A DNA stretch of 42,761 nt from Saprospiraceae bacterium (GCA_019638385.1 JAHBTW010000030.1:1-42761); one strand, 5' to 3'. Numbered from the stretch's first letter, positions 1 through 8,360 are shown. The notes: generated by a model from the sequence alone, not told the origin. A program made the numbers and translations.

Positions 1-14
1 CGGGCTTAAGTTAA

Positions 15-119
15 TGGGGTTGGCCCCTTGTCAGGTTCCAGATCGGCGAGGCGCAACCGGATCAGTTTGTCCCGTTGAAGTCTTACCGACTGTATGAGCA
101 GGACTATGCGCTTGTGTAA
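15..119 (+). other. possible 3' end of an upstream coding sequence
   Basis: An open frame from 15 to a TAA at 117-119 ends in a protein-like tail (FVPLKSYRLYEQDYALV). The same frame has a stop at 12-14 and no convincing start, so this is either a broken gene remnant or the end of a gene whose upstream part is disrupted near the window edge. I do not recognise the family. It could equally be chance. Confidence 0.2.
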
Positions 120-198
120 GGCAGGACGGCAGTTTCCCGCCCGGCGCCCCTATCCCCTTTTACCACACAACAATACTATGAAACCCCGCACTTTGCCT

Positions 199-206
199 TA
201 TATTTG
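199..206 (+). promoter_or_regulatory. promoter -7 box (TATATTTG) for the E2 gene
   Basis: TATATTTG matches the Bacteroidota -7 consensus TAnnTTTG. It lies 69 bp upstream of the ATG at 276. No clear TTTG -33 box is seen at the usual 19-21 bp spacing. An in-frame ATG at 204 falls inside this box and is therefore unlikely to be the start codon. Confidence 0.5.
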
Positions 207-275
207 CACGGCCAATACTCCGTGGGGAGTCTAAACACGTTCCGTAGAACCAAAGTTAAAACCGAAAAAACAGAC

Positions 276-1598
276 ATGGCACAGGTAGAACTCATCATGC
301 CCAAAATGGGCGAAAGCATAATGGAGGCCACCATCCTGCGGTGGGCCAAAAACGTGGGCGACAGTGTGGAAGCCGACGAAACCATCCTCGAAATCGCTAC
401 CGACAAGGTGGACACGGAAGTGCCTTCGCCTACGAGCGGCGTTATCGCACAGATCCTGTTTAAAGAAAACGATGTGGTGCCCGTCGGCAAAGTCATTGCC
501 GTCATTGCCACCGAAGCGGGCGCGGCAGTGCCTTTGGCTTCGCCCAGTGTGGCGGAAGCGGCGCCGGCCTCCAACGGCGTACCGAGCAACGGCGCGCAGC
601 CGGTCATGGAACCCGCAACGCCGCAGTCCGTGCCCCAACCTGCCTTGAGCACCGCAGGCCGCGCCGGCGATTCGGGCCGGTTTTACTCTCCTTTGGTGCG
701 CAACATCGCTCAAAAAGAGCGCATCAGCACCCAGGAATTGGAGCAGCTCCCCGGCAGCGGACAACAGGGCCGCGTTACCAAAAAAGACATCCTGACATAC
801 ATAGAGCAGCGCGGCCAAACGCCGGCCGTGCAAGCGCCCGCACCGCCCGCCGTCGCCCCGGCGCCGCAGCCGGCCGTATCGGTAAGCGGCGGTACCGAAA
901 TCATTGAGATGGACCGCATGCGCAAGCTCATTGCCGACCACATGGTGATGTCGAAGCACACCGCGCCGCACGTCACGTCTTTCGTGGAGGTGGATGTCAC
1001 GGAGCTGGTCAACTGGCGCGAGCGGGTGAAAAAGACCTTTGAAACGCGCTACGGCGAAAAGATAACCTTCACGCCTATTTTTATAGAAGCGGTGTGCCGT
1101 GCCCTGCGCGATTTCCCGATGGTCAACATCTCGGTGGACGGCACCAAACTCATCGTCAAAAAAGACATCAACATCGGCATGGCGGCGGCCCTGCCGAGCG
1201 GCAACCTCATTGTGCCGGTCATCAAAAACGCCGACCTGCTGAGTTTGCCCGGTCTCACCAAAGCGGTGAACGACCTCGCCACCCGCGCCCGCAACAATCA
1301 GCTCAAGCCCGACGAAATTTCGGGCGGCACTTTCACGCTCACCAATGTGGGCACCTTCGGCAACGTAATGGGCACGCCGATCATCAATCAGCCGCAGGTG
1401 GCCATCCTCGCTACGGGCGCCATTCGCAAAAAACCGGCCGTGGTGGAAACGCCCTACGGCGACCTCATTGCCGTGCGGCAAATGATGTTCCTCTCCCTGT
1501 CGTACGATCACCGCGTGGTGGACGGCGCATTGGGCGGCTCTTTCCTGCGTCGGGTGGGCGACTATCTGGAGCAGTTTGATGGCAAGCGCAGCTTGTAA
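276..1598 (+). CDS. dihydrolipoamide acyltransferase, E2 of a 2-oxoacid dehydrogenase complex
   Basis: E2 core enzyme that transfers acyl groups from a lipoyl arm to CoA in the cytoplasm. From ATG 276 the protein is 440 aa. An N-terminal lipoyl domain (about residues 2-80) carries the lipoylation motif ATDKVDTEVPSP. An Ala/Pro-rich linker follows, then a peripheral subunit-binding domain (SPLVRNIAQKERIS, about 155-195), a second Pro-rich linker and the catalytic domain. The active-site motif SYDHRVVDG is near the C terminus. The DKVDTEVPSP form is typical of branched-chain or 2-oxoglutarate type E2s, so the substrate (pyruvate, branched-chain 2-oxoacid or 2-oxoglutarate) is not settled. E1 and E3 genes are not in the window. 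The ATG at 204 would add 24 aa but lies within the promoter box. lipA at 14.4 kb would make the cofactor. Confidence 0.93.
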   Translation: MAQVELIMPKMGESIMEATILRWAKNVGDSVEADETILEIATDKVDTEVPSPTSGVIAQILFKENDVVPVGKVIAVIATEAGAAVPLASPSVAEAAPASNGVPSNGAQPVMEPATPQSVPQPALSTAGRAGDSGRFYSPLVRNIAQKERISTQELEQLPGSGQQGRVTKKDILTYIEQRGQTPAVQAPAPPAVAPAPQPAVSVSGGTEIIEMDRMRKLIADHMVMSKHTAPHVTSFVEVDVTELVNWRERVKKTFETRYGEKITFTPIFIEAVCRALRDFPMVNISVDGTKLIVKKDINIGMAAALPSGNLIVPVIKNADLLSLPGLTKAVNDLATRARNNQLKPDEISGGTFTLTNVGTFGNVMGTPIINQPQVAILATGAIRKKPAVVETPYGDLIAVRQMMFLSLSYDHRVVDGALGGSFLRRVGDYLEQFDGKRSL

Positions 1599-1609
1599 AT
1601 CCCTACAAC

Positions 1610-1757
1610 AGCTGCGAGCCTCGAGCTGCGAGTTAGAGCCTTCTTTAATGAAATTTTTCCCTTGAAGGGGAAATTGAAACATATTTTTCATGAACGATTA
1701 CTCTTTTTCAAGTGAACGATGTAAACTCATAGCTCGTAGCTCGCAGCTCGTAGCTAC
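1610..1757. repeat. heptamer inverted-repeat element, copy 1 (long form)
   Basis: The left arm (1610-1634) is a run of 7-bp units AGCTGCG, AGCCTCG, AGCTGCG ending in AGTT. The right arm (1724-1757) is the inverted counterpart: AACT, then CATAGCT, CGTAGCT, CGCAGCT, CGTAGCT. About 90 bp of A+T-rich interior separates them. The element starts 11 bp after the E2 stop codon. Its interior resembles that of copy 2 (a TTTCCCTTGAAGGGGAAAT-like hairpin). Confidence 0.8.
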
Positions 1758-1786
1758 CTAATGATTCATTCAACAAACCCGCAATC

Positions 1787-3955
1787 ATGACACACCGTCT
1801 GCTCCTGTGTTCCTTGCTGCTGCTGTTCCTGTTGCCGGCCCTGTCGGCGCAACAATCTGCGACAGACCTGAAAAAAAAGTCGCGGGAATTGCTGGGGCAG
1901 GGCAAATACACGGAGGCCAAAGCCACCTTGTCCAATTCCCGCGAACTCGTCCGCGACGACAAAGAAGGCCGCTTCCTGCTCGCAGTGTGTAATTATCACC
2001 TGCATTTATTGGATGAGGCGTTTACGCAGCTCAAAGCCCTCGGCGATAATGAACGCTACCCTTTTCCGGAATGCCGGCTCTACCTCGGCAAGATTTATCA
2101 TGCCCGGCACGAATTTGCGGAAGCAGGCCGCCATTACAAAAAGTACCTCAAAACGCTTTCCACTTCCAACCCGCTGCGCCGCGCCGTATGGAACGAAGTG
2201 CGCCGCTGCCAGAACGGGCTGGATTTGCAATACAAAACTGCGCCCGCTTTTGTAGAAAATCTGGGGCCGGGCGTGAATACGACAGGCGATGAGTTCGGCT
2301 CGGTGCCTAGTCCGACCTACATTGACCGGTTGTATTTCTCCTCCATCCGGCAGGGCAACAGCGGCGGGCGGCGCGACGAACGCGGCAACCCCGACGAAGC
2401 CAACGGCCGCTATTTCAGCGACATTTACTCCTGCCGGCTCATCGGCGGCAAATGGTCGCAAACGCAGCCCTTGCCCTATTCCGTCAACAGTCCCCGCCAC
2501 GAAGTATTGGTGGACATCAACAACAACGGCAACGCGTTGATCTTCTTCAAAGGGCTGACGCTCCAAAAAGGCGAAATCCTCGTGGACACCTTCCGGCAGG
2601 GCGGGCCGCAAGCGCTCACCTCCGACCCCTTCATCGGGCCGTTCAATCCGCTGGAAGGCGAAGTGTCATTTCATATATTCAACGACACGCTGGTGTTTTT
2701 TTCCAGCCAACGCCCCGGTGGATACGGCGGATATGATTTGTACAAATCGTCGTGGCGCGACGGCCGCTGGACCGCCCCCGACAACCTCGGCCCGGAGATC
2801 AATTCCGCTTTCGACGAAACGGCGCCTTTCCTGTTGCGCGACGGCAGAAGCCTGTTCTTTAGTTCCAACAACAGCGCCGGCAGCATCGGCGGTCTCGATA
2901 TTTTCAAAAGCATTTGGAATCCGCTCACCAAAAAGTGGTCGGCCCCCGAAAACCTCGGCATCCCTGTCAATTCGGCTGCCGACGATTCCCATTTCCGCGT
3001 TTCCCGCGACGGCTTCTCCGCCTATTTCTCTTCCGCCCGCAAAGACGGATTCGGTTTGCGCGACATCTATGTAGCGTACTTCAACGACTTTTTAGAACTG
3101 GACCCCATCGTAACGTATTCGGCGCCGCCGGCGCCGCGCCCGACCGTGCCGACGCCGACCGCTTCCACCCCCACTGCCGCCACAACGCCCGCCGTAACAA
3201 CGCCCACGCCTGCTCCGGCAGTAACCGCTCCGCCTGTAGTGGAAACCCGGCCGAGAACGCCGGTATCGGCCACGGCCTCCAATGTGCTCGCTTCCGCGCA
3301 GGGCCTGGCAGCGAGCGATGCCCGCTATGCGAGTTGGATACAAGCCGCCGCCGTTTTTTTGAAATCCAACCCTGATGCGAAGGTTTCTCTCAGCGCTTAT
3401 GTGAAAGACGCGCAGCCGCCGGGAACGGCTCTGTTTGCAGGCATTCGCACGGCAGAAGCCGCTTCTGCTCAATTGCAAAAACAAGGCATTGCAGCCGACC
3501 GTATTTTTATACGCGCCCTGCCGGCTACCTGGACCGACGCCGCTGCCGGAACCCACAGCTTAGCCCTGCGATGGCTGCCGGCGCCCGGCAAAACGGCGCC
3601 CGAATACGATCCATTGAAAAAATCACTTCCCTCGGCCACCTACAATGAGGCGTATGAAGCGCCCCTGCTGTACAAGGTGCAGATCACTTCGCTCAAAGGC
3701 GAGTACAAAGGCGATTTGCTGACCCGCTACCCCGATGCCATGGTGGAAAAAAGCCACGGTGTGGATTTTTACCGCTATACCGTCGGAGCGTTTACCGCGT
3801 ATGCAGAAGCGGAGAAATTTCGGCGGCAATTGGTCGCACAGGGGCAAACGAGCGCTTATATTACGGCTTATGTATATGGTTTTCGTCTGGAGAGAGGTCC
3901 TGCAAGGGCATATACGAGTGCTTTCCCCGATTTGAGGGGGTATGCTGGAAATTGA
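1787..3955 (+). CDS. PorE-like envelope protein: TPR, PD40 propeller, degenerate OmpA-like and SPOR domains
   Basis: Exported 722-aa protein with signal peptide MTHRLLLCSLLLLFLLPALS. Residues about 25-145 are TPR-like helices. Residues about 150-430 contain WD40-like PD40 repeats (FFSSQRPGGYGGYDLYKS, FFSSNNSAGSIGGLDIF, YFSSARKDGFGLRDIYVA). A Pro/Thr/Ala-rich linker covers about 440-495. Residues about 505-595 resemble a degenerate OmpA-like fold, and about 625-700 form an SPOR-like peptidoglycan-binding domain (YKVQITSLKGEY, YRYTVGAFTAYAEAEKFRRQ). The TPR/PD40/OmpA order is that of PorE, which anchors the type IX secretion machinery to peptidoglycan. Here an SPOR domain has been added. A role at the periplasmic wall is inferred, and T9SS involvement is not shown. 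It stands alone between repeat-rich spacers. Confidence 0.75.
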   Translation: MTHRLLLCSLLLLFLLPALSAQQSATDLKKKSRELLGQGKYTEAKATLSNSRELVRDDKEGRFLLAVCNYHLHLLDEAFTQLKALGDNERYPFPECRLYLGKIYHARHEFAEAGRHYKKYLKTLSTSNPLRRAVWNEVRRCQNGLDLQYKTAPAFVENLGPGVNTTGDEFGSVPSPTYIDRLYFSSIRQGNSGGRRDERGNPDEANGRYFSDIYSCRLIGGKWSQTQPLPYSVNSPRHEVLVDINNNGNALIFFKGLTLQKGEILVDTFRQGGPQALTSDPFIGPFNPLEGEVSFHIFNDTLVFFSSQRPGGYGGYDLYKSSWRDGRWTAPDNLGPEINSAFDETAPFLLRDGRSLFFSSNNSAGSIGGLDIFKSIWNPLTKKWSAPENLGIPVNSAADDSHFRVSRDGFSAYFSSARKDGFGLRDIYVAYFNDFLELDPIVTYSAPPAPRPTVPTPTASTPTAATTPAVTTPTPAPAVTAPPVVETRPRTPVSATASNVLASAQGLAASDARYASWIQAAAVFLKSNPDAKVSLSAYVKDAQPPGTALFAGIRTAEAASAQLQKQGIAADRIFIRALPATWTDAAAGTHSLALRWLPAPGKTAPEYDPLKKSLPSATYNEAYEAPLLYKVQITSLKGEYKGDLLTRYPDAMVEKSHGVDFYRYTVGAFTAYAEAEKFRRQLVAQGQTSAYITAYVYGFRLERGPARAYTSAFPDLRGYAGN

Positions 3956-4019
3956 GTGGCTCACACTACACCCGGGCGCATTGGCGTCAACTTAAGTAAG
4001 TCCGAATGGGCTACAAAGA

Positions 4020-4223
4020 AGCCTAAAGGGCTTCAATGTGATTAGCCCCGGATGCCTGCCGGCAGGCAGGAAATCCGGGGTAAGAATGAAAGCAGCAGAC
4101 AACCCTGAAAGGGTTGAATATGATGCACTTATAAAAAATTCAACCCCTCTGGGGTTGCCGTACGATTCGTTGTTTACCCCGGATATTATCCGGGGCTATT
4201 CGTATTCAACTCCTTCGGAGTTG
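4020..4223. repeat. cluster of short hairpins, non-coding
   Basis: Six inverted repeats lie in about 200 bp: 4020-4031 (AGCC/GGCT), 4046-4080 (CCCCGGAT/ATCCGGGG, with an inner 14-bp palindrome at 4054-4067), 4100-4116 (CAACCCT/AGGGTTG), 4141-4157 (CAACCCC/GGGGTTG), 4177-4195 (CCCCGGAT/ATCCGGGG) and 4207-4223 (CAACTCC/GGAGTTG). The alternation of CCGG-type and CAAC-type hairpins looks like a dispersed intergenic repeat. The 77-aa open frame across it (4038-4271) is translated repeat. It fills the 360-bp gap between the envelope protein and the decarboxylase operon. Confidence 0.75.
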
Positions 4224-4315
4224 CCTTTTGTACATATTGATTATCAATGCGCTATGCGTACTAAAAAATAAGCCCCGCCCAAGGCGAGGTCGCAGATTTT
4301 TAACTTAGCATACAG

Positions 4316-5875
4316 ATGAACGCACACGATAAAATCCCGCATTTGATAGAACTCCGCGAGCAGGCTCGTCTCGGCGGCGGGGAAAAACGCATTGCCGCCC
4401 AACACAGCAAAGGCAAATACACCGCCCGCGAGCGCGTCGAAAAGCTATTGGATGAAGGCAGCTTTGAGGAGTACGATATGTTTGTGACCCATCGCTGTAC
4501 AGACTTCGGCCTCGAAAACGAGCGATACCTCGGCGACGGGGTCGTGACTGGCAGAGGCACCATAGATGGCCGCGTGGTGTATATTTTTTCTCAGGATTTT
4601 ACCGTTTTTGGCGGCTCTTTGTCTGAAACCTTTGCCATGAAGGTATGTAAAATCATGGATCAGGCCATGAAGGTGGGCGCGCCCATCATCGGCATCAACG
4701 ACAGCGGCGGCGCCCGCATTCAGGAAGGCGTGAACAGCCTCGCGGGCTATGCCGAAATCTTCTACCGCAACATCATGGCATCCGGGGTGGTACCCCAAAT
4801 CTCCGCCGTCTTCGGCCCTTGTGCCGGCGGCGCAGTGTATTCGCCCGCCCTCACCGACATCATCGTGATGACCGACAAAACCAGCCACATGTTTGTGACC
4901 GGTCCCAAAGTGACCAAAACCGTAACCGGCGAAGACATCACGACCGAAGACCTCGGCGGGGCAAGCATCCATACCGGTAAATCAGGCGTGGCGCATTTCA
5001 AAGCCGATAGTGAAGACGAGGGATTGCTCCTCATCCGCAAATTGTTGGAATATCTGCCTCAAAACAATCTGGAAGACCCCATCGCTACGGAATGTTCCGA
5101 CCCCTCCGACCGCATGGACGACGAACTGAACGAGGTCATTCCCGACGACCCCAACAAGCCCTACGATGTGAAGGACGTCATTCACCGCATCGTGGATTTT
5201 GGGGAGTTTTTGGAAATACAGCGCCATTGGGCCAAAAACATCGTGACCGGCTTTGCCAAATTCGGCGGCATGCCCTGCGGTATCGTGGCCAATCAGCCCA
5301 ACTTCCTGGCCGGGGTGCTCGATATTGATTCCGCGAGAAAAGCGGGCCGTTTTGTGCGCTTTTGCGATGCCTTCAACGTGCCCGTTATTACCTTAGTGGA
5401 TGTGCCCGGATTTCTGCCCGGCAGCTTTCAGGAGTACGGCGGCATCATTTCACACGGCGCCAAACTGCTCTTTGCCTACGGCGAAGCCACCGTGCCGAAA
5501 ATCACCGTCACCCTGCGCAAATCTTACGGCGGAGCGCACGATGTGATGGGATCGAAACAATTGAGAGCCGACATTAACTACGCCTGGCCGGGCGCTGAAA
5601 TCGCCGTCATGGGCGCGCATGGCGCTATTGAAGTGCTGGAGAGCAAAGCCATTGCCGAACTGAAAGATGCAGAAGCGCGCAACGAGTTTTTTCGCCAAAA
5701 AGAGGAGGAGTACCGGGAGAAATTTGCCAACCCTTATGTGGCCGCCCGCTTCGGTTATTTGGACGATGTGATAGAGCCGCGCAGTACACGCCCGCGCATC
5801 ATCCGCGCCTTGCGCGCGCTGGCCACCAAAAAGGATGTACTGCCGCCGAAGAAGCACGGGAATATGCCGTTGTAG
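4316..5875 (+). CDS. mmdA: acyl-CoA carboxyltransferase, methylmalonyl-CoA decarboxylase alpha / PccB-type
   Basis: 519-aa biotin-dependent carboxyltransferase of the PccB/MmdA family, full length. Both crotonase-like halves are present. The first has the CoA-site stretch INDSGGARIQEGV and GPCAGGAVYSPAL. The second has VDVPGFLPG, QEYGGIISHGAKLLFAY and KSYGGAHDVMG. Alone it could be a propionyl-CoA carboxylase beta subunit. The genes that follow (OadG-like, biotin carrier, OadB-like membrane subunit) point instead to the alpha subunit of a Na+-translocating methylmalonyl-CoA decarboxylase. It would move CO2 from methylmalonyl-CoA to biotin, giving propionyl-CoA. The substrate is inferred from family and context; glutaconyl-CoA is a less likely alternative. 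A 255-bp spacer containing repeat copy 2 separates it from the next operon gene. Confidence 0.85.
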   Translation: MNAHDKIPHLIELREQARLGGGEKRIAAQHSKGKYTARERVEKLLDEGSFEEYDMFVTHRCTDFGLENERYLGDGVVTGRGTIDGRVVYIFSQDFTVFGGSLSETFAMKVCKIMDQAMKVGAPIIGINDSGGARIQEGVNSLAGYAEIFYRNIMASGVVPQISAVFGPCAGGAVYSPALTDIIVMTDKTSHMFVTGPKVTKTVTGEDITTEDLGGASIHTGKSGVAHFKADSEDEGLLLIRKLLEYLPQNNLEDPIATECSDPSDRMDDELNEVIPDDPNKPYDVKDVIHRIVDFGEFLEIQRHWAKNIVTGFAKFGGMPCGIVANQPNFLAGVLDIDSARKAGRFVRFCDAFNVPVITLVDVPGFLPGSFQEYGGIISHGAKLLFAYGEATVPKITVTLRKSYGGAHDVMGSKQLRADINYAWPGAEIAVMGAHGAIEVLESKAIAELKDAEARNEFFRQKEEEYREKFANPYVAARFGYLDDVIEPRSTRPRIIRALRALATKKDVLPPKKHGNMPL

Positions 5876-5962
5876 GGCAAAGAGCATAGGGCAAAAAGGG
5901 CAAAGGGAAGACACTTCTACAATCTATGAACACTCATTGTGACTATTTAACGCCCTTCAAAA

Positions 5963-6117
5963 AGCTGCGAGCTGCGAGCTGCGAGCTTCTAGTTTGCCAC
6001 TTTGTGAAGGAAATAAATTTCCCTCTTGGAGAAATCAAAAACTTGATTTTAATAACGAGTTCTTTTTTAATATTGGAGAACCAAACTCGTGCCACGCAGA
6101 GCGTGGTCGCAGCTACC
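5963..6117. repeat. heptamer inverted-repeat element, copy 2 (long form, interrupted right arm)
   Basis: The left arm is three AGCTGCG units, then AGCTTCT and AGTTT (5963-5995). The right arm starts AAACTCGT (6083-6090) and ends TCGCAGCTACC (6107-6117). Between these parts is a separate small palindrome, GCCACGC AGA GCGTGGT (6091-6107). The interior contains a TTTCCCTCTTGGAGAAAT stretch similar to copy 1. It lies inside the decarboxylase operon, 87 bp after the mmdA stop. Confidence 0.78.
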
Positions 6118-6130
6118 TTAAATCGAAGTC

Positions 6131-6466
6131 ATGTCAGACCTTGAATACGGATTACTTATATCGGCGGTAGGATACTGCGTTACGCTGCTCACCTTGGCAT
6201 TGCTGCATTTTGCTTTTCGCTACCTGCCGAAGTTGCTGCAACTGCAACTGCGCGCCCGCATGCGCAAAATGGGACAAGCCGTGTTGCCCGGCGAGCATCT
6301 CCCCATCACGGGCGATGTGAGCGCTGCCATTGCCACCGCGCTGTACCTGCACCTCAACGAAGCGCACGATGACGAACCGGTGAAACTGACGATCAAAAAA
6401 ATTTCCAAATCCTACTCGCCCTGGAGTTCTAAGATTTTCGGGCTGAGTCGCCCGCTACGCCGATAA
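6131..6466 (+). CDS. OadG-like small membrane subunit of Na+ decarboxylase (gamma/delta)
   Basis: 111-aa protein with one N-terminal membrane helix (about residues 7-28, GLLISAVGYCVTLLTLALLHFAF). A basic region follows, then a cytoplasmic tail ending KSYSPWSSKIFGLSRPLRR. This architecture and the position directly before a biotin carrier and an OadB-like pump match the OadG/MmdD subunit, which stabilises the complex. Sequence conservation in this family is low, so the call rests largely on topology, tail and gene order. It ends 12 bp before the biotin carrier gene and is presumably co-transcribed with it. Confidence 0.72.
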   Translation: MSDLEYGLLISAVGYCVTLLTLALLHFAFRYLPKLLQLQLRARMRKMGQAVLPGEHLPITGDVSAAIATALYLHLNEAHDDEPVKLTIKKISKSYSPWSSKIFGLSRPLRR

Positions 6467-6478
6467 ACGCGATGTGAT

Positions 6479-6913
6479 ATGAAGAAGTACAAATTCCGCA
6501 TCAAAGGCCACGACTACGAAGTGGACATCCTCCAAATCGAAAATAACCATGCCGAATTGGAGGTCAACGGCACGCATTACAGCGTAGAGTTGTTGCGCGA
6601 GGCGCCGCAACCGTCGAAAACCCCCGTATTGGTGCGTTCGGAGCTGCCCAAACCCAAGCCGGAAGAATCGGTCATTGCCCGCAAAGACACAAAGGGAACC
6701 CCTGTAAAAGCGCCCCTACCGGGTACGATTCTCGCCGTGTTAATCAATCCGGGAGATATGGTGAAAAAAGGTCAGGTCGTACTTCGAATCGAAGCCATGA
6801 AAATGGAAAACGATATTCATGCCGACAAGCCGGGCAAGGTAAGTGCCGTGCATGTAAAAGCGGGTGATGCCGTACTTCAAAACGATGTACTGATAGAAGT
6901 GGAAGAACTATGA
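6479..6913 (+). CDS. mmdC: biotin carboxyl carrier subunit of the decarboxylase
   Basis: 144-aa biotinyl protein. Residues 1-40 form a small N-terminal domain typical of stand-alone carriers in this family. Residues about 55-75 are a linker and 76-144 the biotinyl domain. The biotinylation motif EAMKMEND places the modified lysine at Lys108. It shuttles CO2 from the carboxyltransferase to the membrane subunit. Its stop codon overlaps the start of the next gene (ATGA), which indicates translational coupling with the OadB-like pump. Confidence 0.88.
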   Translation: MKKYKFRIKGHDYEVDILQIENNHAELEVNGTHYSVELLREAPQPSKTPVLVRSELPKPKPEESVIARKDTKGTPVKAPLPGTILAVLINPGDMVKKGQVVLRIEAMKMENDIHADKPGKVSAVHVKAGDAVLQNDVLIEVEEL

Positions 6914-8256
6914 AAAAACTGGCTGCTTTTATTGCTGTAATTGTCCTTTTGTCGGTGCTGCATTCCACCTTTCTGGTAGCAAACCGGCAGCAGGTCCCCA
7001 CCGCTTCGGGGCCGCAAACCATGCAGGTGCAGGATGCGCCGGCCTCGGGAGATAGCGACAAAGGCGCTGTGGAGGCCGTGCGCAAGTTCTTGTCATTTAC
7101 CGGCTTCGCCAATGTGAAGGCGGGCAATATGCTGATGATCGCAGTGGGCTTGCTTTTTATCTTTCTGGCAGTCAAATACGAATACGAACCGCTGCTGCTC
7201 ATCCCCATCGGAACGGGCATCTTGCTGGGCAATATTCCCTTTCAAAGCGATGCGGGATTGATGATCGGCATATACGAATCGGGCAGCGTGTTGAACTACC
7301 TCTATTTCGGCGTGATAAAAGGCATTTATCCGCCGCTCATCTTTCTCGGCATCGGCGCCATGACCGATTTCTCTTCGCTCATTTCCAACCCGCGGCTCAT
7401 GCTGTTGGGCGCTGCCGCGCAAATAGGCATTTTCACCACCTTTATCGGGGCTTTGTTGCTCGGATTTCACCCCGCAGAAGCCGGCGCCATCGGCATCATC
7501 GGCGGCGCAGACGGCCCGACGGCAATTTTTCTCTCCTCCCGCCTCGCCAACGGTCTCAATGTGATCGGGCAAACCATCAACGGCGACCCGATTTACGTCA
7601 AAAACCTCATCGGCCCCATTGCCATTGCGGCGTATTCCTACATGGCCTTAGTGCCTGTGATACAACCGCCCATTATGCGGCTGCTCACCACCAAAAAAGA
7701 GCGCCTCATTCGCATGAAACCGCCGCGCGCCGTGGGCCGCACCGAAAAAATATTGTTTCCCATTGTGGGCCTGTTGCTCACTACCTTTATTTCTCCGAGC
7801 GCATTGCCGCTGCTGGGAATGTTGTTTTTTGGCAATTTGCTCAAAGAATCGGGCGTCACCAAACGCCTGGCCGAGACCTCGCGCACTGCGCTCATTGACA
7901 TCGTCACCATCATTCTCGGACTGACAGTGGGCGCTTCCACGCAGGCGGATGTGTTTCTCACCCCGCAGTCCATCATGATCTTTGCGCTGGGGGCTTTCGC
8001 CTTCGCAGTATCCACCGCAGGCGGTATCCTGTTTGCCAAGGTTATGAATTTGTTTTTAAAACAGGAAGACCGTATCAATCCGCTCATCGGCGCAGCCGGC
8101 GTATCGGCAGTGCCCGACAGTGCCCGCGTAGCGCAAGTGATGGGTCTGAAAGCAGACCCCAACAACCACCTGCTCATGCACGCCATGGCGCCCAATGTGG
8201 CCGGCGTGATCGGCTCGGCAGTAGCGGCGGGCTTACTGCTGAGTTTTTTGGGGTGA
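6910..8256 (+). CDS. mmdB: Na+-translocating decarboxylase beta subunit (OadB/MmdB)
   Basis: 448-aa polytopic membrane protein that decarboxylates carboxybiotin and drives Na+ export. It has the family signature GIIGGADGPTAIFLSSRLA in the middle and the conserved C-terminal region GAAGVSAVPDSARVAQVMG followed by NHLLMHAMAPNVAGVIGSA. The first 75 residues (a membrane helix plus a soluble stretch) extend beyond the compact bacterial OadB form, as in many Bacteroidota versions. The start overlaps the biotin carrier gene by 4 bp. With the three preceding genes it makes a complete decarboxylase pump linking succinate/propionate metabolism to a sodium gradient. Confidence 0.9.
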   Translation: MKKLAAFIAVIVLLSVLHSTFLVANRQQVPTASGPQTMQVQDAPASGDSDKGAVEAVRKFLSFTGFANVKAGNMLMIAVGLLFIFLAVKYEYEPLLLIPIGTGILLGNIPFQSDAGLMIGIYESGSVLNYLYFGVIKGIYPPLIFLGIGAMTDFSSLISNPRLMLLGAAAQIGIFTTFIGALLLGFHPAEAGAIGIIGGADGPTAIFLSSRLANGLNVIGQTINGDPIYVKNLIGPIAIAAYSYMALVPVIQPPIMRLLTTKKERLIRMKPPRAVGRTEKILFPIVGLLLTTFISPSALPLLGMLFFGNLLKESGVTKRLAETSRTALIDIVTIILGLTVGASTQADVFLTPQSIMIFALGAFAFAVSTAGGILFAKVMNLFLKQEDRINPLIGAAGVSAVPDSARVAQVMGLKADPNNHLLMHAMAPNVAGVIGSAVAAGLLLSFLG

Positions 8257-8288
8257 GTTAAAGGATAAAGGCGTTGCACCGAGCGCCC

Positions 8289-8310
8289 GCCTTGAGCGGA
8301 GTCGAAAGGC
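8289..8310. repeat. small hairpin in the 156-bp spacer after mmdB
   Basis: GCCTT (8289-8293) pairs with AAGGC (8306-8310) around GAGCGGAGTCG. No T-run follows, so terminator function is doubtful. It resembles a dispersed intergenic palindrome. Confidence 0.4.
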
Positions 8311-8360
8311 AGTCGAGGTGGTAGGTTAAGGTCGAAACTTAATTTTTAAAATATAATCCA

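Noticed and set aside
231..1691. 486-aa minus-strand open frame opposite the E2 gene
   Set aside because: It is the antisense shadow of a clearly recognised gene; its His/Arg-rich composition reflects the codon bias of the sense strand.
4038..4271. 77-aa open frame between the envelope protein and mmdA
   Set aside because: It runs through a cluster of inverted repeats, and its peptide is simply translated hairpin sequence; there is no credible start context.
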